A stretch of 64,000 nucleotides of DNA from the NCBI RefSeq assembly GCF_008017535.1, contig NZ_VRUA01000001.1, forward strand, positions 186,001 through 250,000, in the 5' to 3' direction. Position 1 is the stretch's first letter, and the number at the start of each line of letters is the position of its first letter. The notes under the pieces are model-generated. The model ran no database searches. It was not told the origin of the DNA and was given only the letters and a program-made list of their open reading frames with translations. Positions 51,567 through 60,916 of the stretch are shown piece by piece. Source of the DNA: Ottowia flava. Its GTDB lineage: Bacteria; Pseudomonadota; Gammaproteobacteria; Burkholderiales; Burkholderiaceae_C. A program made the translations under genes and the position numbers.

Positions 51567-51840
51567 GTTGTTGAATATCCTGGGGTGGTGATTCGGCGCC
51601 GGCGACCTCGGGTTGGGGCTGGAGGCTGGGGCACCTGATTCTTCCGATGTTGAGACACGCGACATGGCCACCCGGCCAGCGACACATCGAAAAGCCTATG
51701 ATTATAGGCTGTCCGTGCGGTGCAGTGCGCTGCCCTTGTGCCGACCGGGCCGGACGATGTCGCGTTTTTGCGCCGTTTACAAGCGATTTTCGTCCATCCG
51801 ACCCATTTTTCTGTCCCTCCGCCCTGCTTTTCTTGAAGCC

Positions 51841-52401
51841 ATGCCGCTGATTCGCCCAAGCACCGACCAGGACGTCGCTGCCGTGACCGCCATCTACACC
51901 CACCACGTGCTGCACGGCACGGGCACTTTCGAGACCGAGCCGCCGACCGAGGCCGACATGGCCCAGCGTCGCCAGGACGTACTGGCCCGCCAATTGCCCT
52001 GGTTGGTGGCCGAGGACGCCCAGCGTCAGGTGGTCGGCTTTGCCTACTGCAACTGGTTCAAACCGCGTGCGGCCTACCGCTTTTCGGCCGAGGACTCGAT
52101 CTACCTGCACCCCGATGTGCAAACGCGCGGTTTGGGGCGCGCCATGCTGAGCGAGCTGGAGCGAGCGGCCCAGGCGGCCGGTGTGCGCAAGCTGATCGCC
52201 GTGATCGGCGACTCCGCCAATACCGGATCGGTGGGACTGCACCGCGCCATGGGCTTTGCCGATGTGGGCACCATTTCTGCCTGTGGCTGGAAGTTCAACC
52301 GCTGGCTCGACATCGTGCTGATGGAGAAAGCCATCGGCGCCGGCGCCGCGCTGCCCGCCGATGCAGCCGCAACAGCACCGAAAGGCCAGCCATGCGCCTA
52401 A
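51841..52401 (+). CDS. GNAT acetyltransferase, phosphinothricin/YncA-like
   Basis: A 186-residue Gcn5-related N-acetyltransferase. It starts MPLIRPSTDQDVAAVTAIY, with GTGTFETEPPTEADM, the acetyl-CoA loop VQTRGLGRAMLSEL and IGDSANTGSVGLHRAMGF. These match the Pat/YncA group, which acetylates methionine sulfoximine, phosphinothricin or related amino acids. The actual substrate is unknown. It overlaps the TM2 gene by 10 bases. Confidence 0.88.
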   Translation: MPLIRPSTDQDVAAVTAIYTHHVLHGTGTFETEPPTEADMAQRRQDVLARQLPWLVAEDAQRQVVGFAYCNWFKPRAAYRFSAEDSIYLHPDVQTRGLGRAMLSELERAAQAAGVRKLIAVIGDSANTGSVGLHRAMGFADVGTISACGWKFNRWLDIVLMEKAIGAGAALPADAAATAPKGQPCA

Positions 52402-52844
52402 AGAACAAAACCCTCGCCACGTGGCTGACCTTCTTCGGCGGCCCACTCGGGCTGCACCGCTTCTACCTGCGCGGCTTTGGTGACCTGATGGGCTGGCTGC
52501 TGCCGATCCCTACCGCGCTGGGCCTGTACGGTATCGAGCGTGTGCAGACCTACGGTCAGGACGATTTGTGGAGCTGGCTGCTGATCCCGATGCTGGGCTT
52601 CGCCATCGCCGCCTGCGCACTCATGGCCATCATCTACGGGCTGATGACGCCGGAGAAATGGAACGCCCGCTTCAACCCCGGTGCCGACCCCGAAGCGCTG
52701 CCCGGGCGCACCAACTGGTTCACGGTGGTCGGGATTGCGGTCGCCTTGATGGTGGGCACCGCGGTGCTGATGGCCTCGCTGGCGTTCAGCTTCCAGCGCT
52801 ACTTCGAATACCAGATCGAAGAGGCGCGCAAGATCTCGCAATAG
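52392..52844 (+). CDS. TM2 domain membrane protein
   Basis: A 150-residue inner-membrane protein with the TM2 signature (LATWLTFFGGPLGLHRFYLRG) followed by two or three further TM segments (LLIPMLGFAIAACALMAIIYG, FTVVGIAVALMVGTAVLMASL). It is coupled to the acetyltransferase by overlap. TM2 proteins are of unknown function. Confidence 0.85.
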   Translation: MRLKNKTLATWLTFFGGPLGLHRFYLRGFGDLMGWLLPIPTALGLYGIERVQTYGQDDLWSWLLIPMLGFAIAACALMAIIYGLMTPEKWNARFNPGADPEALPGRTNWFTVVGIAVALMVGTAVLMASLAFSFQRYFEYQIEEARKISQ

Positions 52845-52865
52845 GGCCAGCGTTTCAAGCCCAAT

Positions 52866-52917
52866 CAGCCTTCCGCGCTACAACCATCTGCGCAGGCAGC
52901 TATATAAAAGATAGCTG
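52866..52917 (-). repeat. Dispersed repeat, copy 16
   Basis: Minus-strand reading TAGCTGCCTGCGCAGATGG, then TTGTAGCGCGGAAGGCTGATTG. It lies between the convergent TM2 and pit genes. Confidence 0.9.
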
Positions 52918-52925
52918 ACGGCCGA

Positions 52926-53936
52926 TCAGAAAATTGCAAGACTGACCCAGTAGGCCACCGCTGCCACGAAGGCGCTGGCCGGAATGGTCAGCACCCACGC
53001 CCACACGATGTTGCCGGCCACGCCCCAGCGCACCGCGCTGGCCCGCTGCGTGGAGCCCACGCCGACGATGGCGCCGGTGATGGTGTGCGTGGTCGACACC
53101 GGAATACCCAGCGCCGTGGCGATGAACAGCGTGACCGCCCCGCCCGTTTCCGCGCAGAAGCCGCCCACGGGTTTGAGCTTGGTAATCTTCTGGCCCATGG
53201 TCTTGACGATGCGCCAACCACCGAACATGGTGCCCGCCGCAATGGCCATGTAGCAGCTGATAATGGTCCACAGGGGCGGCGAGGCGTCGCTGGCGGCCGA
53301 GTAGCCGGTGGCGATCAGCAGCATCCAGATGATGCCTATGGTCTTCTGCGCATCGTTGCCGCCGTGGCCCAGGCTGTAGGCGCCGGCAGACACGAGTTGC
53401 AGGCGCCTGAACCACTTGTCGACCCTGCTGGGCCGTGTGCGCCGGAAGATCCAGGCCACCGCCACCATCATGAGCGAGCCGAAAAGAAAGCCCAGCAGCG
53501 GCGAAATGAAGATGAAAGCCACCGTCTTCAGGATGCCGCCGGCGATCAGCACGCTGGCGCCGGACTTGGCCAGTACCGCGCCCACGATGCCGCCGATCAG
53601 CGCGTGCGACGAACTGCTGGGGATGCCGTAGTACCAGGTGATCACGTTCCACGTGATGGCGCCGATCAGCGCGCCAAACACCACGTGCGTATCCACCACC
53701 CCTGGTTGCACGATGCCCTTGCCGACCGTGGCCGCCACGCTGAGGTGGAAGATGAAGATCGCGATGAAGTTGAAGAAGGCGGCAAACACCACGGCCTGCG
53801 TGGGCTTGAGCACGCCGGTGGACACCACCGTGGCGATCGAGTTGGCGGCGTCGTGAAAGCCGTTCATGAAGTCGAACGCGATCGCCAGTGCGACCAGCAG
53901 CATCACGACCCAGAGGGCGGCTTGGACGGTTTCCAT
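52926..53936 (-). CDS. pitA: Inorganic phosphate transporter (PiT family)
   Basis: A 336-residue inner-membrane Pi/cation symporter with the duplicated PiT motif: GFHDAANSIATVVSTGVL near the N-terminus and GGNDAQKTIGIIW in the middle. About eight to ten TM segments are seen. The DUF47 gene just upstream is its regular partner and probably regulates it. Confidence 0.94.
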   Translation of the reverse strand: METVQAALWVVMLLVALAIAFDFMNGFHDAANSIATVVSTGVLKPTQAVVFAAFFNFIAIFIFHLSVAATVGKGIVQPGVVDTHVVFGALIGAITWNVITWYYGIPSSSSHALIGGIVGAVLAKSGASVLIAGGILKTVAFIFISPLLGFLFGSLMMVAVAWIFRRTRPSRVDKWFRRLQLVSAGAYSLGHGGNDAQKTIGIIWMLLIATGYSAASDASPPLWTIISCYMAIAAGTMFGGWRIVKTMGQKITKLKPVGGFCAETGGAVTLFIATALGIPVSTTHTITGAIVGVGSTQRASAVRWGVAGNIVWAWVLTIPASAFVAAVAYWVSLAIF

Positions 53937-54054
53937 GGAGCGTTGAAGGTTCTTTGAGAGTGTTTCCGCCGCCGTAGGCGCGCTGACAGGCGCGCAGGCG
54001 ACACGGATGCAGCGGTGGTGCGCGCGGCCCGGGCCGCAGCGCGCCAGGCCGCCG

Positions 54055-54702
54055 TCAGGAGTTTTCCAGCACGATGCCTTCGATCTGGTTGGCCACGTCT
54101 TCGCAGCGGTCGGTGATCGATTCCAGCAACTCGTAAATGGCTTTCAGCTTGATCAGTTCGCGCACGTCCGGCTCGTGTCGGAACAGGCGGCTCATCGCAC
54201 TGCGCATCACGCGGTCGGCGTCGGACTCGAGCCGGTCGATCTCTTCGCAGGTCTTCAGCGCGGCCTCGGCCGTGCCGGGGTCGGCCAGCCGGCTCAGCAG
54301 CTTGACCGCCGCCTGCACGCGCTCGCAGCACTTCACGGCCAGGTCGGTCAGGCGCGTGATCTCCTCCGTCATGTGGTGGATGTCGTACAGCGCCATGGTC
54401 TCGGCCGAGTCCTGCAGCAGGTCGGCCACGTCGTCCATCTGGTTGATCAGCGAATGGATCTGCTCGCGGTCGATCGGCGTGATGAAGGTGGTGTGGATGA
54501 GGCGGTTGACCTCTTCCGTCACACGGTCGGCCGCACGTTCGGCGTTGTCCACTTCCTGGTTGTACTTCTCGCGCAGCTGCTGATCGTTGTAGTGCGCAAC
54601 CAGGTTCTCAAACGCCTGCGCCGCCTCGACGATCCGCTCGGCGTGCTGGTTGAAAAGCTCAAAAAAATTGCCCTCCTTGGGCAACAGTTTGCTGAACAGC
54701 AT
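54055..54702 (-). CDS. DUF47 / PhoU-like phosphate transport regulator
   Basis: A 215-residue all-helical PhoU-like protein (MLFSKLLPKEGNFFELFNQH, then ERAADRVTEEVNRLIHTTFI, PIDREQIHSLINQMDDVADL) of the TIGR00153 type. Such proteins sit next to pit genes and are thought to modulate transport. About 118 bp separate it from pitA; they are likely co-transcribed. Confidence 0.92.
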   Translation of the reverse strand: MLFSKLLPKEGNFFELFNQHAERIVEAAQAFENLVAHYNDQQLREKYNQEVDNAERAADRVTEEVNRLIHTTFITPIDREQIHSLINQMDDVADLLQDSAETMALYDIHHMTEEITRLTDLAVKCCERVQAAVKLLSRLADPGTAEAALKTCEEIDRLESDADRVMRSAMSRLFRHEPDVRELIKLKAIYELLESITDRCEDVANQIEGIVLENS

Positions 54703-54825
54703 GGTGGGTGTGGGGCTTGGCCTGAGGGTGTTCGTCTAACCCACAATTGTGACATTTTCATGTAACCGCCCGAACCACTCGCCCCAACCCGGTGCGGTAC
54801 CGCCTATCCGCTGGCGGCGCGCGGC

Positions 54826-55188
54826 TCACGCGCTGCGAAAGATGAAGTACACCGCACCCACCATGCACAGCGCAGCCCACAGGTAATCCAGCTTCATGGG
54901 CTCTTTGAGGTACAGCACGGCGAAGGGCACGAAGACGCAGAGCGTGATCACCTCCTGCATGATCTTGAGCTGCCCCACGCTGAACTGCGTGTGGCCGATG
55001 CGGTTGGCAGGCACTTGCAGCAGGTATTCGAACAGCGCAATGCCCCAGCTCACCAGCGCCGCCACGTACCAGGGTGCGGTGGTCAGGTTCTTCAGGTGCC
55101 CGTACCAGGCGAAGGTCATGAAGACGTTGCTGAGGGCCAGCAGCAGCACCGTCTGGGCGCTGATGGGCAAGGAGGTGAACGACTGCAT
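54826..55188 (-). CDS. DMT-like DUF486 membrane protein
   Basis: A 120-residue protein with four TM helices, matching the DUF486 group of half-size drug/metabolite-transporter-like proteins (FMTFAWYGHLKNL, SWGIALFEYLLQVPANRIG, GQLKIMQEVITL, LDYLWAALCMVGAVYFIF). The ATG at 55188 has TGGAG upstream. The transported compound is unknown. Confidence 0.87.
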   Translation of the reverse strand: MQSFTSLPISAQTVLLLALSNVFMTFAWYGHLKNLTTAPWYVAALVSWGIALFEYLLQVPANRIGHTQFSVGQLKIMQEVITLCVFVPFAVLYLKEPMKLDYLWAALCMVGAVYFIFRSA

Positions 55189-55238
55189 GGTGCGACTCCA
55201 GGGCACGGTCGGGCGGGAGCAGGATCATGCCGCATCTC

Positions 55239-55284
55239 GGTCGCTGCCCGGCCATGCCAGCGCACCAACCATGCGGCAGCGACC
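55239..55284. repeat. Inverted repeat (10-bp arms)
   Basis: GGTCGCTGCC and GGCAGCGACC separated by 26 bases in the gap between the GST and DUF486 genes. There is no T-run, so it is not a clear intrinsic terminator. Confidence 0.5.
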
Positions 55285-55299
55285 ATGCACCAGCGACCG

Positions 55300-55926
55300 T
55301 CAGCCCTCGGTCTGCTGCCAGGCCGGCAGCGCCTGCACCCGCGCGGCCCAGGCGGCCAGGTGCGGCAGCCCACCCAGAGGCAAGCGCGCGGTCTGCGCGT
55401 GCATCAGCGGCGCGGCCAGCGCCAGATCGGCCAGGCTGAGCGCATCGCCCGCCACCCAGGTACGCCCGTTCAGGTGCCTGTCCAGCGCTGCCAGCGCAGC
55501 GCGGCATTCGGCCTCGCCCGCGGCTATGCGCGCGGCGTCGGGCGCGCCGCCGCCGGTCAGGCCCTTGACGAAACGCTCCCAGTTCAGCACGCCCACCGGC
55601 GGCATCAGGTGCTGCGCGCTCCAGAACATCCACCGGTTGACGTCGGCGCGGGCCTGCACGTCTGCTGGCCACAGGGTCTGGCCCGGCGCGAGCTCGACAA
55701 GGTATTCCATGATCGCGTGCGACTCGGTCAGCACGAAATCGCCGTCCACCAGCACCGGTACCTTGCCCTGCGGATTCAGCCGCAGAAAGTCGGGCTGGCG
55801 ATGCTCGCCCTGGGCCAGATCGACCAGAACCAGTTCGACCGGCTCAGGCAGGCGCGGCGCCAAATGCAAGGCCGCCATCACGGCGCGGCGGGCGTTGGAC
55901 GAGAGGGGATGGTGGTACAGGCGCAT
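55300..55926 (-). CDS. Glutathione S-transferase family protein
   Basis: A 208-residue GST with thioredoxin-like N-domain (MRLYHHPLSSNARRAVMAA, GKVPVLVDGDFVLTESHAIM) and a helical C-domain containing the ALDRHLNGRTWVAGD and LSLADLAL motifs. Substrate and class cannot be fixed; it resembles bacterial theta/beta-like enzymes. Confidence 0.88.
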   Translation of the reverse strand: MRLYHHPLSSNARRAVMAALHLAPRLPEPVELVLVDLAQGEHRQPDFLRLNPQGKVPVLVDGDFVLTESHAIMEYLVELAPGQTLWPADVQARADVNRWMFWSAQHLMPPVGVLNWERFVKGLTGGGAPDAARIAAGEAECRAALAALDRHLNGRTWVAGDALSLADLALAAPLMHAQTARLPLGGLPHLAAWAARVQALPAWQQTEG

Positions 55927-56045
55927 GAGAAGCTCCGAAGGGACAAGGCCACGACATTAGGCGGGCGGTGTGTCAGAACCTGTCAGCAGCCTGCTGCCAA
56001 CCCGCGCCTTCCGCGCGCGGTGCGCGACCTGAGAGCACGGGGTAT

Positions 56046-56531
56046 TCAGTCCGTGAATGGCGTGCAGACTTGATCGGCAACCGCGGCTAGGTCGGCACCG
56101 CTCACACGCTCGGGCGCCACATCCGCCAGCGGCTGCAGCACAAAGGCGCGCTCGCGCCAGCGCGGGTGCGGCACCGTCAGCGCCGGGCTGTCGATGCGCG
56201 CGTCGCCGTACAGCAGCAAGTCCAGATCGAGCGTGCGCGGCGCGTGGCGGTACGGCCGTTCGCGCCCGGCGGCCAGCTCCTGATCCAAGAGCGCGTCCAG
56301 CAGGTCCGGCGCAGTCAGGCGCGTGGCGATGGCGGCCACGGCGTTGACGTAATAGGGGCCTGCCGCACCGACGGGCGCGGTGGCGTACAGGCGGGATGCG
56401 GCCACCAGGCGTGTCGCCGGCAGGTTCGCCAGGCCTTGCAGCGCCTGGCGGACGGCCGCGGCGGCATCGCCCAGGTTGGCGCCCACGCCGACGTAGGCGG
56501 TGACGACCTCGCGTACGGGGTCCAGGCTCAT
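56046..56531 (-). CDS. folK: 2-amino-4-hydroxy-6-hydroxymethyldihydropteridine pyrophosphokinase
   Basis: A 161-residue HPPK transferring pyrophosphate from ATP in folate synthesis. The GVGANLGD start, NAVAAIAT, RERPYRHAPRTLDLDLLLYG with the metal-binding DLDL, and PHPRWRERAFVLQPL are all present. It follows pcnB by 58 bp, the usual order. Confidence 0.95.
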   Translation of the reverse strand: MSLDPVREVVTAYVGVGANLGDAAAAVRQALQGLANLPATRLVAASRLYATAPVGAAGPYYVNAVAAIATRLTAPDLLDALLDQELAAGRERPYRHAPRTLDLDLLLYGDARIDSPALTVPHPRWRERAFVLQPLADVAPERVSGADLAAVADQVCTPFTD

Positions 56532-56589
56532 CGGGCAGACTGGCTATGAATGGGCGAGCACCTGGGCGGCGCAGCAGCCCGCCCCGGCT

Positions 56590-58224
56590 TCAATCGGCGC
56601 CGGCAGCAGGCGCCGGGCGGTCGCCACCCCCTGCCGGCTTGCGGCGACGGCGGCGGCGCTTCTTGGCCGGCGCGTCGGCGCGTTCATCGGCACCGTCGTC
56701 GAAGCCGTGGTCGTCATGGTCTGGCGCGTCGCTGTTGTCGGGCACACGCTTCGCTAGCTTTTTAGTAGCTGGCTGCGCAGTACCATCCAGGGCCGCAGCC
56801 CCTTTTGGCACGCGGTGCACGCGCGGAGCCTGTTTCTTGGCGCGCTGCTGCTCGACGCGCAGCTCGTGCACCATGCTTTCGCGCGCGCCGTCGTCCGCGA
56901 TGCTGAACTGCTGCCACCAGTCGGCCAACTCTTCGCTGACTTCACCGACGTCGGCGCGCAGGCGCAGGAAGTCGAAGCCGGCCCGAAAGCGCGGCTGGCC
57001 GGCCAGGCTGATGGGCGAATTGCCGCTGCGCTTGTCAAAGCGCGGCTGCATCATCCAGATCTCGCGCATGTCGGCGCCCAGCTTGCCGCGGCCCGACACG
57101 TCGCCCACGCGGGCGTCGAACACCTCGTCGATCGCGTCCTGCAGCGCTGGGAACGGGTGCTCCTTGCGCGCCAGGCGGGCGTTCCAGCCGCTCAGCACGT
57201 CCTGCCACAGCACGCAGGCCAGCAGGAACGACGGCGCCACCGGCTTGCCCTCGCCCACACGGCGGTCGGTGTCCTGCAGCGCGGCCTTGATGAAGGGCTG
57301 GTCGGCGCGTTCGACCACCAGGTCCAGCAGCGGGTAGATGCCCTTGCCCACGCCCAGCTTGCGCAATTGTTCGACGCTGGCCAGCGCGTGGCCGGTCTGC
57401 AGCAGCTTGAGCATTTCGTCGAACAGGCGGCTTTGCGGCACGTCGCCCAGCAGGCTGAGGGTTTCGACCAGCGGCTTGGCGGTCTTGGGCTCCAGCTTGA
57501 AACCCAGCGCCGACAGCTTGGCGCCAAAGCGCACGGCACGGATGATGCGCACCGGGTCTTCGCGGTAGCGCGTGGCTGGGTCGCCGATCATGCGCAGCAG
57601 CTTTTTCTGCGCGTCCGGGATGCCGCCGTGGTAGTCCACCACGACGCGCGATTCCGGGTCGTAGTACATGGCGTTGACGGTGAAGTCGCGCCGCGCGGCG
57701 TCTTCGTCCTGCGGGCCCCAGACGTTGTCGCGCAGCACGCGGCCGCTGGCGTCCACGGCGTGCTTCATGGTGGCCAGCTGGCCCTTGGCGGTGCGCTCGT
57801 TGCCGCTGACTTGCTCGGCCGCCGTGTTGTCCACATTGGCGCGGAAGGTGGAGACTTCGATCACCTCGTGCTCGCGCCCGCGGCCGTAGACCACGTGCAC
57901 GATGCGAAAGCGCCGCCCGATGATGAAGGCGCGGCGGAACAGCCCCTTGACCTGCTCGGGCGTGGCGTTGGTGGCCACATCGAAGTCCTTGGGTTTGAGG
58001 CCCAGCAGCAGGTCGCGCACGGCGCCGCCAACGATGTAGGCCTCGAAACCGGCCTCCTTCAGCGTGCGCACTACGCCCGCGGCGCGCTCATCGACCAGCG
58101 CCGGGTTGATGCCATGGCCGTCGGGGCCGACTTCGACCCGCTTGCCCAGCCGCTTGCGCGCTGCGCCGCTACCGTTCTTGCCAGTGGCCTTGCCGATCAG
58201 CTTGTCGATCAGGTTCTTGATCAT
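56590..58224 (-). CDS. pcnB: Poly(A) polymerase I
   Basis: A 544-residue class II nucleotidyltransferase. The head shows EAYIVGGAVRDLLLGLKPKDFDVAT with the two catalytic Asp of DFDV, then RRDFTVNAMYYDP and RIIRAVRFGAKL. The body and basic C-terminal tail (RRRRRRKPAGGG) follow. It adds 3' poly(A) that promotes RNA decay. Residues about 471-491 (KGAAALDGTAQPATKKLAK) are an in-frame dispersed repeat in the C-terminal tail. The start overlaps the stop of the HAD phosphatase gene. Confidence 0.94.
   Translation of the reverse strand: MIKNLIDKLIGKATGKNGSGAARKRLGKRVEVGPDGHGINPALVDERAAGVVRTLKEAGFEAYIVGGAVRDLLLGLKPKDFDVATNATPEQVKGLFRRAFIIGRRFRIVHVVYGRGREHEVIEVSTFRANVDNTAAEQVSGNERTAKGQLATMKHAVDASGRVLRDNVWGPQDEDAARRDFTVNAMYYDPESRVVVDYHGGIPDAQKKLLRMIGDPATRYREDPVRIIRAVRFGAKLSALGFKLEPKTAKPLVETLSLLGDVPQSRLFDEMLKLLQTGHALASVEQLRKLGVGKGIYPLLDLVVERADQPFIKAALQDTDRRVGEGKPVAPSFLLACVLWQDVLSGWNARLARKEHPFPALQDAIDEVFDARVGDVSGRGKLGADMREIWMMQPRFDKRSGNSPISLAGQPRFRAGFDFLRLRADVGEVSEELADWWQQFSIADDGARESMVHELRVEQQRAKKQAPRVHRVPKGAAALDGTAQPATKKLAKRVPDNSDAPDHDDHGFDDGADERADAPAKKRRRRRRKPAGGGDRPAPAAGAD
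56752..56810 (+). repeat. Dispersed repeat, copy 17 (inside pcnB)
   Basis: Core 56766-56806 reads TAGCTGGCTGCGCAGTACC, then ATCCAGGGCCGCAGCCCCTTTT. It is antisense to pcnB and translated as AAALDGTAQPATKKLA. Confidence 0.9.
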
Positions 58225-58898
58225 TGTTGTTCTTTGAAGAGTTCAAGGATGCGCCAGCCGCGGGCCAGCGCCGTGGCGCGCAAGGTGTCGTCGGGGTTGG
58301 TGGCCACGGGGTGCTGCACCTTTTCCAGCAGCGGCAGATCGTTGCGCGAATCGGAATAGAAGGTGATGTCCACATCGCCCCAGCCGCGCCCGCGCGCCGC
58401 CAGCCATTCGGCCACGCGGGTGACCTTGCCTTCGCGGAAGGACGGCGTGCCAGCGATATCGCCGCTGTACCAGCCGCCAGGGCCACGCGCCAACTCGACC
58501 GCGATCAGCTCCTGAACGCCGAAGCTGTGCGCGATCGGCCGGGTGACGAATTCGTTGGTGGCGGTGACGATGGCGATCTGCTCGCCCGCCTTGCGGTGCG
58601 CCTCGACCAGGGCCCGCGCCTGCGGCGTGATGGCCGGCCCGACCACTTCGCGCATGAAGCGCGTATGCGCCTCGGCCGACGCGCCGGGGCCGTGGCGGCG
58701 CACCGGCTCGGTGGTGAAGCGGATGTACTCGTGGATGTCGAGCGTGCCGGCCTTGTACTGCTCGTAAAAAGCGTCGTTGCGGCGCTTGAATTCGACCGGA
58801 TCGGCCCAGCCGATGCGGGTGGCGAACTCGCCCCACGCGTGGTCCGAATCGATCGGGATCAGCGTGTGGTCAAGGTCGAAGAGAGCCAGTTTCATCAT
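58221..58898 (-). CDS. HAD-IB family phosphatase (SerB-like)
   Basis: A 225-residue HAD hydrolase: motif I LFDLDHTLI (D8, D10), motif II IVTATNEFVTRP, motif III/IV FYSDSRNDLPLLE. It is of the phosphoserine-phosphatase/histidinol-phosphatase-like IB group; the substrate is not known. Two adjacent ATG codons (58898, 58895) could start it. The leader is dispersed-repeat DNA without a clear Shine-Dalgarno. It is coupled to pcnB by overlap. Confidence 0.88.
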   Translation of the reverse strand: MMKLALFDLDHTLIPIDSDHAWGEFATRIGWADPVEFKRRNDAFYEQYKAGTLDIHEYIRFTTEPVRRHGPGASAEAHTRFMREVVGPAITPQARALVEAHRKAGEQIAIVTATNEFVTRPIAHSFGVQELIAVELARGPGGWYSGDIAGTPSFREGKVTRVAEWLAARGRGWGDVDITFYSDSRNDLPLLEKVQHPVATNPDDTLRATALARGWRILELFKEQQ

Positions 58899-58899
58899 A

Positions 58900-58952
58900 A
58901 AAATCGGGGTTTAGCGCTACAGCCACGGGCGCGGCCAGCTACTCATTTTGCA
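58900..58952 (-). repeat. Dispersed repeat, copy 18
   Basis: Minus-strand reading TAGCTGGCCGCGCCCGTGG, then CTGTAGCGCTAAACCCCGATTT. Its first TAG is the hda stop codon, and its end is the leader of the HAD gene. Confidence 0.85.
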
Positions 58953-59625
58953 GCATGGACTTGATCAGCGGAATGGTCACGCCGCGCTGCGTCTGCAGGG
59001 CGTAGCGGTCCAGGTGGTCCAGCAGCTCGACCAGGCTGCCCAGGTCGCGCGAAAAGCGGCCGAGCACGTAGTCCATGACGTCGTCCGACAGGAACAGGCC
59101 GCGCGCGTCGGCCGCGCGGCGCAGCACGGCGCGGCATTCGGATTCGGGCAGCATGTGCAGCTCGAACACGTGGCCCCAGGCCAGGCGCGTGCGCAGATCG
59201 TCGCGCAGCGACAAGTCGGCCGGCGGCAGCGCGCCGGCGGCCAGCACCGCCCGCGGGCGGCCCGACGCGGGCGCGACGGCGTTGACGAACCAGTTGAAGG
59301 CGGTGTGCTGCTGCTCGGCGCTATAGCGGTCGACGTCGTCCATCAGCACCGCGTCCCAGTCGTCCTGAAAGCCGCGTTGCGGTGGCCCATCGGCGTCCAG
59401 CCAGCCCACGGCGGCCCCGCACGCCAGCAGGGCGGCGCGCGCACCGCGCAGCAAATGCGTCTTACCGGCGCCGGGCGGGCCCCACATGTAGGTGGGCACG
59501 GGCGAGCGCGTGGCGCTTTCTGCCCACAGGCGCAGGTGCTGCAGCGCTTCGGCATTGCGCCCGGGCAAGTAGTCGTCCAGCGTGGGCTCCGGCGCCAGCC
59601 CGATGTCCAGGGCAATCTGCTTCAT
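58939..59625 (-). CDS. hda: DnaA regulatory inactivator Hda
   Basis: A 228-residue DnaA-like AAA+ protein. The N-terminus MKQIALDIGL fits the clamp-binding motif of Hda. Walker A GPPGAGKT (49-56), Walker B AVLMDDVDRY and the C-terminal DVMDYVLGRFSRDLGSLVEL sensor helix follow. Hda with the sliding clamp stimulates ATP hydrolysis by DnaA after initiation. The start is at 59625; an upstream in-frame ATG is less likely. It is divergent from purM, a conserved betaproteobacterial arrangement. Confidence 0.9.
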   Translation of the reverse strand: MKQIALDIGLAPEPTLDDYLPGRNAEALQHLRLWAESATRSPVPTYMWGPPGAGKTHLLRGARAALLACGAAVGWLDADGPPQRGFQDDWDAVLMDDVDRYSAEQQHTAFNWFVNAVAPASGRPRAVLAAGALPPADLSLRDDLRTRLAWGHVFELHMLPESECRAVLRRAADARGLFLSDDVMDYVLGRFSRDLGSLVELLDHLDRYALQTQRGVTIPLIKSMLQNE

Positions 59626-59803
59626 TGGCGCACGGAAGAAACGAACAGGGGAACAAACAAGGGCATGCGGCCTCAATCGGACGCCGCGCGTCCCGGAAAG
59701 AACGGGAGGCAGCGCCTAGAATTCGAGCTTCGATTTTACGCGGCGCCTTGAATCGGGCGCCTTTTGCGCATCGCTGCGCCCGCTGCCTGAACCGCCTGTC
59801 CCG

Positions 59804-60862
59804 ATGAGTGCTTCCCCTACCCCCCTGAGCTACAAAGACGCGGGCGTCGATATCGACGCCGGCGACGCGCTGGTCGAGCGCATCAAGCCGCTGGCCAAGC
59901 GCACGCTGCGCGAAGGCGTGCTGTCGGGCCTGGGCGGGTTTGGCGCGCTGTTTGAAGTGCCCAAGCGCTACCAGGAGCCGGTGCTGGTCAGCGGCACCGA
60001 CGGCGTGGGCACCAAGCTGCGCCTGGCGTTCGAATGGAACGTGCACGACACCGTCGGAATCGACCTGGTCGCCATGAGCGTGAACGACGTGCTGGTGCAA
60101 GGCGCCGAGCCGCTGTTCTTCCTGGACTACTTCGCTTGCGGCAAGCTGGATGTGGACACGGCCGCGGCCGTGGTCGGCGGCATCGCCCAAGGCTGCGAGC
60201 TGGCCGGCTGCGCACTGATCGGCGGCGAAACCGCCGAGATGCCGGGCATGTACCCGGCCGGCGAATACGACCTGGCCGGTTTCTGCGTTGGCGCGGTCGA
60301 AAAATCCAAGATCCTGACCGGCCGCGATGTGGCCGAGGGCGACGTGGTGCTGGGCCTGTCGTCCAGCGGCGTGCACAGCAACGGCTTCAGCCTGGTGCGC
60401 AAGTGCATCGAGCGCGCGGGCGCCGACCTGCCCGCCACGCTGGACGGCGTGCCCTTCCGCCAGGCCGTGATGGCGCCCACGCGCATCTACGTGAAGAACG
60501 TGCTGGCCGCGCTGGCCGCGCACCCGAATACGGCCACGGCCGGCGGCATCAAGGCGCTGGCCCACATCACCGGCGGCGGCCTGCTTGAAAACATCCCGCG
60601 CGTGCTGCCCGACGGCCTGGCTGCGCATTTGACCCAGGGCAGCTGGCCGCAGACCGAGCTGTTTGCCTGGCTGCAAAAGACGGCGGGCATCGACGACACC
60701 GAGATGAACCGCACCTTCAACAACGGCATCGGCATGGTCGTGGTCGTCGCGCCGGCAGCGGCCGACGCGGTGGCGGCCGCACTGCGCGCCGGTGGCGACA
60801 GCGTGCACACCATCGGGCGCATCGCCCCGCGCGCAGGCGGCGCCGCGGTCGTGGTGGGCTAA
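59804..60862 (+). CDS. purM: Phosphoribosylformylglycinamidine cyclo-ligase
   Basis: A 352-residue AIR synthetase of the purine pathway with [60 protein letters not shown] and [15 protein letters not shown]. The ATG at 59804 follows the divergent hda promoter region (178 bp). Confidence 0.97.
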   Translation: MSASPTPLSYKDAGVDIDAGDALVERIKPLAKRTLREGVLSGLGGFGALFEVPKRYQEPVLVSGTDGVGTKLRLAFEWNVHDTVGIDLVAMSVNDVLVQGAEPLFFLDYFACGKLDVDTAAAVVGGIAQGCELAGCALIGGETAEMPGMYPAGEYDLAGFCVGAVEKSKILTGRDVAEGDVVLGLSSSGVHSNGFSLVRKCIERAGADLPATLDGVPFRQAVMAPTRIYVKNVLAALAAHPNTATAGGIKALAHITGGGLLENIPRVLPDGLAAHLTQGSWPQTELFAWLQKTAGIDDTEMNRTFNNGIGMVVVVAPAAADAVAAALRAGGDSVHTIGRIAPRAGGAAVVVG

Positions 60863-60916
60863 GCGGCTCCACCGCATTGCCCTGAACTAACCTGGACTCA
60901 ACCGGCTCCACCGCCA